A DNA stretch of 64,000 bases from SIG437 sp045576235 (GTDB taxonomy: Bacteria; Bacillota; Clostridia; UBA1381; UBA9506). The stretch covers positions 1-64,000 of the forward strand of contig JAZNGA010000007.1 in NCBI GenBank assembly GCA_045576235.1, read 5' to 3'. The notes under the pieces were generated by a model. The model made no database searches and had not been told where the DNA came from. It saw only the letters and a program-made list of their open reading frames with translations. A program made the translations under genes and the position numbers. Below are positions 60,885-64,000 of the stretch, piece by piece (the stretch's first letter is position 1; every line of letters starts with the position of its first letter).

Positions 60885-62309
60885 ATGCCACTACCAATGA
60901 ACATAAACGAAAAAGAAAAACTAATGCATGATGCTCTTCCGTTTGGGAAAAGCTTTGATGCTGTGGAAAGAAAATTGATTATAGGAGAAAAAGAAGCCAG
61001 ATTATATTTTCTTGATGGCTTTGTGAACGGAGCTATTTTAGATAAGGTTCTTGCAAATTTTATCAAAGTGACGAAGGAGGATATGAAAAAAGTTTCATCA
61101 TCTGATGAGTTTGCGAGCAGATTTGTTTCGGGAACTGAAGCCGTAAGCGAAAAGGAGCTTGAAAATGTTGTGACATTTTTCTTATCGGGCTTTACAATTA
61201 TAATGATTGACGGGCTCCGGGATGCAATTGTTCTTGACATCAGAGACTATCCCGCACGACAAACACAGGAGCCTGAAAAGGAAAAAGTTATGAGGGGTGC
61301 TCGTGACGGTTTCGTGGAAACTATGATAGCAAACTGTGCGCTCATCAGAAGGCGCATAAGAGACCCGAAGTTTGTCTATGAGCTTATGTGCATAGGCGAG
61401 CGCTCGCGTTCTGATGTGGCAATTGCCTATATCGGAGATTTGGCAGATGAAAAAGCCCTCCGAAAAATCAGAAAAAAGCTCAGCTCGATTGAGACACACG
61501 CGCTCACAATGAGCCTTCAGAGCATAGCGGAATGTCTCATAAGACAAAGATGGTATAATCCGTTTCCGAAAGTCAGAATGACAGAGCGTCCTGATGTGGC
61601 AGCGGCATCGCTTTTAGAGGGAAATATTATAATTATGGTGGACACATCTCCTTCTGTTATGATATTGCCAACATCAATTTTTGAGTTTCTTCAGGAGCCC
61701 GGAGATTTTTATTTTTCGCCCTTTGTAGGGACATATTTGAGATTTGTGAGAAACTTTTCCTTTTTCTCAACTCTTGTCATAACTCCTCTTTGGCTTTTGA
61801 TTCTTGAAAACATCGACAAGCTGCCTGAATGGATGAAATTTCTTGATGTCAGGGAAGAGATTTTTGTGCCCATTGTGTTGCAGCTGTTGATTTTAGAAGT
61901 GGCGGTTGATGTTTTAAGGCTTGCCTCTGTCAACACGCCGAGTATGCTCGGAAACTCCCTTTCTATTATAGGCGCTCTGCTTTTAGGGGATTTTGCGGTG
62001 AAGGCGGGTTGGCTGAATTCCGACCCGATTCTGTATATGTCGTTTATTTCGATTGCAAGCTTTGCACAGCCGAGCATAGAATTTAATTACTCGTTAAAAG
62101 TGATGAGAATTATCCTCTTAATCCTTACCTATTTCTTCAATTTATGGGGGTTTATTGGAGGATTAATTCTTTGTGTTGTGCTTATTGCAACAAACAAAAC
62201 AGTTACAGGAACAGGATATTTATATCCGCTCATACCGTTTAACTTTGAAGCTCTGAAAAAGTTTATAATCAGACCAAAAATAGAAATGAAAAAAAGTGAT
62301 AAAAATTAA
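60885..62309 (+). CDS. SpoVAF/GerA-family spore germination membrane protein
   Basis: 474 residues. N-terminal hydrophilic domain (about 1-240) with the family segments DGLRDAIVLDIRDYPARQTQEPEKE, RGARDGFVETMIANCALIRRRIRDP and MTERPDVAAASLLEGN, then about five membrane segments with SLSIIGALLLGDFAVKAGW and the late Pro-rich PLIPFNF. In B. subtilis SpoVAF is encoded with SpoVA proteins in the spore inner membrane and supports release of small molecules at germination. No spoVA gene is near, so it could be any GerA-A-subunit relative. AGAGG lies eight bases before the ATG. A SigG-type promoter precedes it. Confidence 0.9.
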   Translation: MPLPMNINEKEKLMHDALPFGKSFDAVERKLIIGEKEARLYFLDGFVNGAILDKVLANFIKVTKEDMKKVSSSDEFASRFVSGTEAVSEKELENVVTFFLSGFTIIMIDGLRDAIVLDIRDYPARQTQEPEKEKVMRGARDGFVETMIANCALIRRRIRDPKFVYELMCIGERSRSDVAIAYIGDLADEKALRKIRKKLSSIETHALTMSLQSIAECLIRQRWYNPFPKVRMTERPDVAAASLLEGNIIIMVDTSPSVMILPTSIFEFLQEPGDFYFSPFVGTYLRFVRNFSFFSTLVITPLWLLILENIDKLPEWMKFLDVREEIFVPIVLQLLILEVAVDVLRLASVNTPSMLGNSLSIIGALLLGDFAVKAGWLNSDPILYMSFISIASFAQPSIEFNYSLKVMRIILLILTYFFNLWGFIGGLILCVVLIATNKTVTGTGYLYPLIPFNFEALKKFIIRPKIEMKKSDKN

Positions 62310-62317
62310 TTGTAGGT

Positions 62318-62530
62318 TTATCTTCGTCTGCGCTTGTCGATAACATCCAAAAGGAGAGAGGAAACGACGCTTTGTGCAAAGAGATAAACGCTGACACTAC
62401 ACATTTCGATACCATATGTTTTAGAAAAAAAGGCGAGGAACAACAAAATTGTTGCAAAGATTGTTCCATATTTTAATAAAATTTTAGCTGCAGGATGTAT
62501 TTCCTCTGCAATCGTTCTGAATTTTTTCAC
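62318..62530 (-). CDS. Small membrane protein of unknown function
   Basis: 70 residues: basic N-terminus (KKFRTIAEEIHPAAKILLKYG), two hydrophobic segments (TIFATILLFLAFFSKTYG and CSVSVYLFAQSVVSSLLL) and a basic tail ending RRRR. GTG 62530 with GGAGG nine bases upstream. It converges on the SpoVAF-like gene with eight bases between the stop codons. The strong ribosome binding site and membrane topology argue for a real gene. Confidence 0.7.
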   Translation of the reverse strand: MKKFRTIAEEIHPAAKILLKYGTIFATILLFLAFFSKTYGIEMCSVSVYLFAQSVVSSLLLDVIDKRRRR

Positions 62531-62673
62531 CTTTTACGACCTCCTTTTTGCATAATTTGATTTTAACATAAGGCAGAAGACAAAAACAATGCAAAAATTT
62601 TTCCAGAAGAGGTGCTCTAAAAAGGTCTGACAGAAAAAACTATGATGAATAAGCTATTTTAAAAATGAACATG

Positions 62674-62712
62674 AAAAAAGGGAGCGTTTAAAACTTTAAA
62701 CACTCCCTAATT
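62674..62712 (-). terminator. Terminator of the ferredoxin gene
   Basis: On the minus strand AGGGAGTGTTTAAA pairs with TTTAAACGCTCCCT, followed by a T run. Perfect except for one G-U pair. Confidence 0.92.
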
Positions 62713-62720
62713 TTTTTAAA

Positions 62721-62891
62721 CTATTCTGCAACAGGTGCATCTACAGGACAAACATTTGCGCAGTTTCCGCAATCAATGCAAGCGTCAGCATCAATAACAA
62801 ATGTGCCGTCTCCTTCGCTGATGCATGATACGGGACATTCTGAAGCACATGCTCCGCAGCTGATGCAATCGTCTGTAATTTTGTAAGCCAT
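62721..62891 (-). CDS. 2[4Fe-4S] ferredoxin, clostridial type
   Basis: 56 residues, the classical length. Two motifs CISCGACASECP and CIDCGNCANVCP give eight cysteines in the C-x2-C-x2-C-x3-C-P pattern. It carries low-potential electrons for anaerobic metabolism (pyruvate:ferredoxin oxidoreductase, hydrogenase). ATG 62891 has TAAGGAGG seven bases upstream; the longer frame upstream has no such site. Monocistronic, with its own terminator. Confidence 0.97.
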   Translation of the reverse strand: MAYKITDDCISCGACASECPVSCISEGDGTFVIDADACIDCGNCANVCPVDAPVAE

Positions 62892-63053
62892 TTGGTACAC
62901 CTCCTTAATGATGTATAAAATCACTCTGTCGAGCTATTTTACCATAGTATAACATATTTAAATTAAGAAATAAATATGTTTTTAAAAAATTTTTTAAAAA
63001 TTTGCTTTATTTTAGATTTGAACAACAATAAAAGAGTTAAAAAGATGCCGTTT

Positions 63054-63090
63054 TGCAACATAAGCAACTTTTTTTAAGATTTATGTTGCA
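63054..63090 (+). promoter_or_regulatory. Operator-like inverted repeat before the XRE-S24 repressor gene
   Basis: TGCAACATAA (63054-63063) and its complement TTATGTTGCA (63081-63090), 17-base gap, followed by another TTGCA at 63093. TATTATAA lies near 63111. The position just before the repressor promoter suggests autoregulation. Confidence 0.45.
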
Positions 63091-63138
63091 TTTTGCATCG
63101 TGTTATGTTATATTATAAGAACGAAAGGGGGGCTTTGT

Positions 63139-63786
63139 GTGGCAGAACAAAATATCGGTGAAAGAATTAAAAATATGCGAAAGCGCAGGGAGTTATCTTT
63201 GCAGAAGGTTGCAGACTCCCTTGATGTTAACCGCTCAAGCGTTATGCGCTGGGAAAGGGGAGAAACATCTAAGATTAAGCTTCCGATTATTGAAAAGCTT
63301 GCAAGCCTTTTCGGAACATCACCGCAATATCTCCTTACGGGGAAGGAAAGGGACAGAGAAAAAGAAGGCTGGTTTAAGGAAAATGCGCACGAATTGGGAG
63401 AGTTCTGTTCTTTGCCTCTTGTTGGGAAAGTTTGTGCAGGACACGGGCTTTTGGCTGAAGACAACATCATAAGATATGAAATTGCGGACAGGAAATATAA
63501 TCAAAAGGAATATTTTTATCTTGAGGTCTCCGGCGACTCTATGTCACCGAAGCTTGACGACGGAGACCTGATTTTAATAAAAAAACAATCCTCAATTGAC
63601 AACGGGGATGTCGGAGTTTTCCTGATTGATGGTTGTGATGGTGTTGTTAAAAAAGTTAAATATGATAAAAATTACATTGAGCTTCATTCCTTCAATCCAT
63701 ATTATCCCGTAAGACGATTTGAAGGGGCAGAGGTTCAGAGAGTCAGCGTTGTTGGAAAGGTTGTTGAAAGCAAGCGCATATGGTAG
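63139..63786 (+). CDS. XRE-family repressor with S24 (LexA/CI-like) peptidase domain
   Basis: 215 residues. N-terminal helix-turn-helix (GERIKNMRKRRELSLQKVADSLDVNRSSVMRWERGE), linker, and S24 domain with EVSGDSMSPKLDDGD (nucleophile serine) and VVKKVKY (general-base lysine). This is the CI/LexA-like class cleaved after RecA activation. No prophage genes are near in the window, so it may control host genes or genes beyond the right edge. GTG 63139 with AAGGGGGG about nine bases upstream. Confidence 0.9.
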   Translation: MAEQNIGERIKNMRKRRELSLQKVADSLDVNRSSVMRWERGETSKIKLPIIEKLASLFGTSPQYLLTGKERDREKEGWFKENAHELGEFCSLPLVGKVCAGHGLLAEDNIIRYEIADRKYNQKEYFYLEVSGDSMSPKLDDGDLILIKKQSSIDNGDVGVFLIDGCDGVVKKVKYDKNYIELHSFNPYYPVRRFEGAEVQRVSVVGKVVESKRIW

Positions 63787-63815
63787 AGATGTGTGCTTTT
63801 AGAGGAGAGGAACAA

Positions 63816-64000
63816 ATGAAAAAGCTTATAGACCTTCACACACATTCCATTTATTCAGATGGCTCTATGACACCTTCTGAACTTGTGTGTCATGCAAAAG
63901 AAGAGGGACTTTGTGCAATTTCTCTAACTGACCATGACACAATAGATGGAGTTGGCGAAGCGTTGGAAAAAGGAAAAGAAACAGGGCTTGAGGTTGTGCC
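63816..64000 (+). CDS. PHP-domain phosphoesterase, 5' part (runs off the window)
   Basis: Only 61 codons are visible: KKLIDLHTHSIYSDGSMTPSELV then LTDHDTIDG, the first two metal motifs (HTH and DHD) of PHP phosphoesterases such as the 3',5'-nucleoside bisphosphate phosphatase or TrpH/YciV type. AGGAGAGG lies seven bases before the ATG. The reading frame is open to the last base. Confidence 0.9.
   Translation, partial: MKKLIDLHTHSIYSDGSMTPSELVCHAKEEGLCAISLTDHDTIDGVGEALEKGKETGLEVV

Noticed and set aside
1..64000. CRISPR array or cas genes that could go with the CARF nuclease
   Set aside because: No set of regularly spaced direct repeats and no Cas-like protein was found in the window; only the lone DUF1887-type protein is present.

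Overview
The window is AT-rich chromosomal DNA from an anaerobic, endospore-forming Firmicute of the class Clostridia. The evidence is the set of sporulation genes (spo0A, spoVS, an alpha/beta-type SASP, spoIIGA-sigE, spoVG, a SpoVAF/GerA-family protein), strong AGGAGG-type ribosome binding sites, frequent GTG/TTG starts, a ferredoxin, GTP-dependent PEP carboxykinase, and no outer-membrane genes. I cannot name the species. No CRISPR array, rRNA operon, prophage or insertion sequence was seen; the only tRNA found is tRNA-Glu(CTC).

Layout. 0-3.2 kb: 3' part of rny, then spo0A (minus), spoVS and an SASP gene with readable SigA, SigH and SigG-type promoters. 3.3-9.2 kb (minus): secDF, a GyrB/ParE-like topoisomerase subunit without a partner, and guaB. 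9.5-20.9 kb (plus): HtrA protease, RodA/FtsW, two secreted proteins that look like a cohesin/dockerin-type pair, an Orn/Lys/Arg decarboxylase, a ComEA-like protein, mfd and a PrsA-like foldase lipoprotein. 21.0-22.2 kb: an orphan Card1/Can2-like (DUF1887) CARF-nuclease. 22.3-23.7 kb: an M23 peptidase. 23.9-32.0 kb: a cytoplasmic sugar/pectin island (esterase, MBL-fold hydrolase, two paralogous Gfo/Idh oxidoreductases, a metallophosphoesterase/TIM-barrel fusion, GH28, HAD phosphatase). 32-45 kb (minus): a long gene run murJ - O-antigen-ligase-like - GT4 - two DUF4330 - proBA - ecfA1A2T - truA - DUF5711-like - cvpA, followed by the separately promoted tRNA-Glu. 45-49.3 kb (plus): LCP protein, rsmA, pckA and a tiny repeat-bearing lipoprotein. 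49.4-52.6 kb (minus): an unknown beta-rich protein, sigE, spoIIGA, spoVG. 52.7-57.6 kb (plus): murC, a frameshifted AraC regulator, a chimeric Gfo/Idh-DegT gene and an amidohydrolase. 57.6-64 kb: comM, an M24 aminopeptidase, DUF4830, a SpoVAF-like protein, a small membrane protein, ferredoxin, an XRE-S24 repressor and the start of a PHP-domain protein.

How it fits together. Entry into sporulation is represented at two places. Spo0A sits beside SigH-controlled spoVS, and the spoIIG operon (SpoIIGA protease with pro-SigE) has a candidate Spo0A-controlled promoter whose 0A boxes lie in the spoVG terminator hairpin. Two late forespore-type genes share the same TGAATA-N17-CAtAaTa promoter architecture. 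Envelope functions are spread through the window (RodA, MurJ, MurC, LCP, M23, Sec, PrsA, HtrA).

The most unusual items are the orphan CARF nuclease with a changed active site, the adjacent cohesin-like and dockerin-like secreted proteins, the in-frame chimera of a Gfo/Idh oxidoreductase and a DegT aminotransferase next to a frameshifted AraC gene, and the metallophosphoesterase/sugar-isomerase-like fusion.
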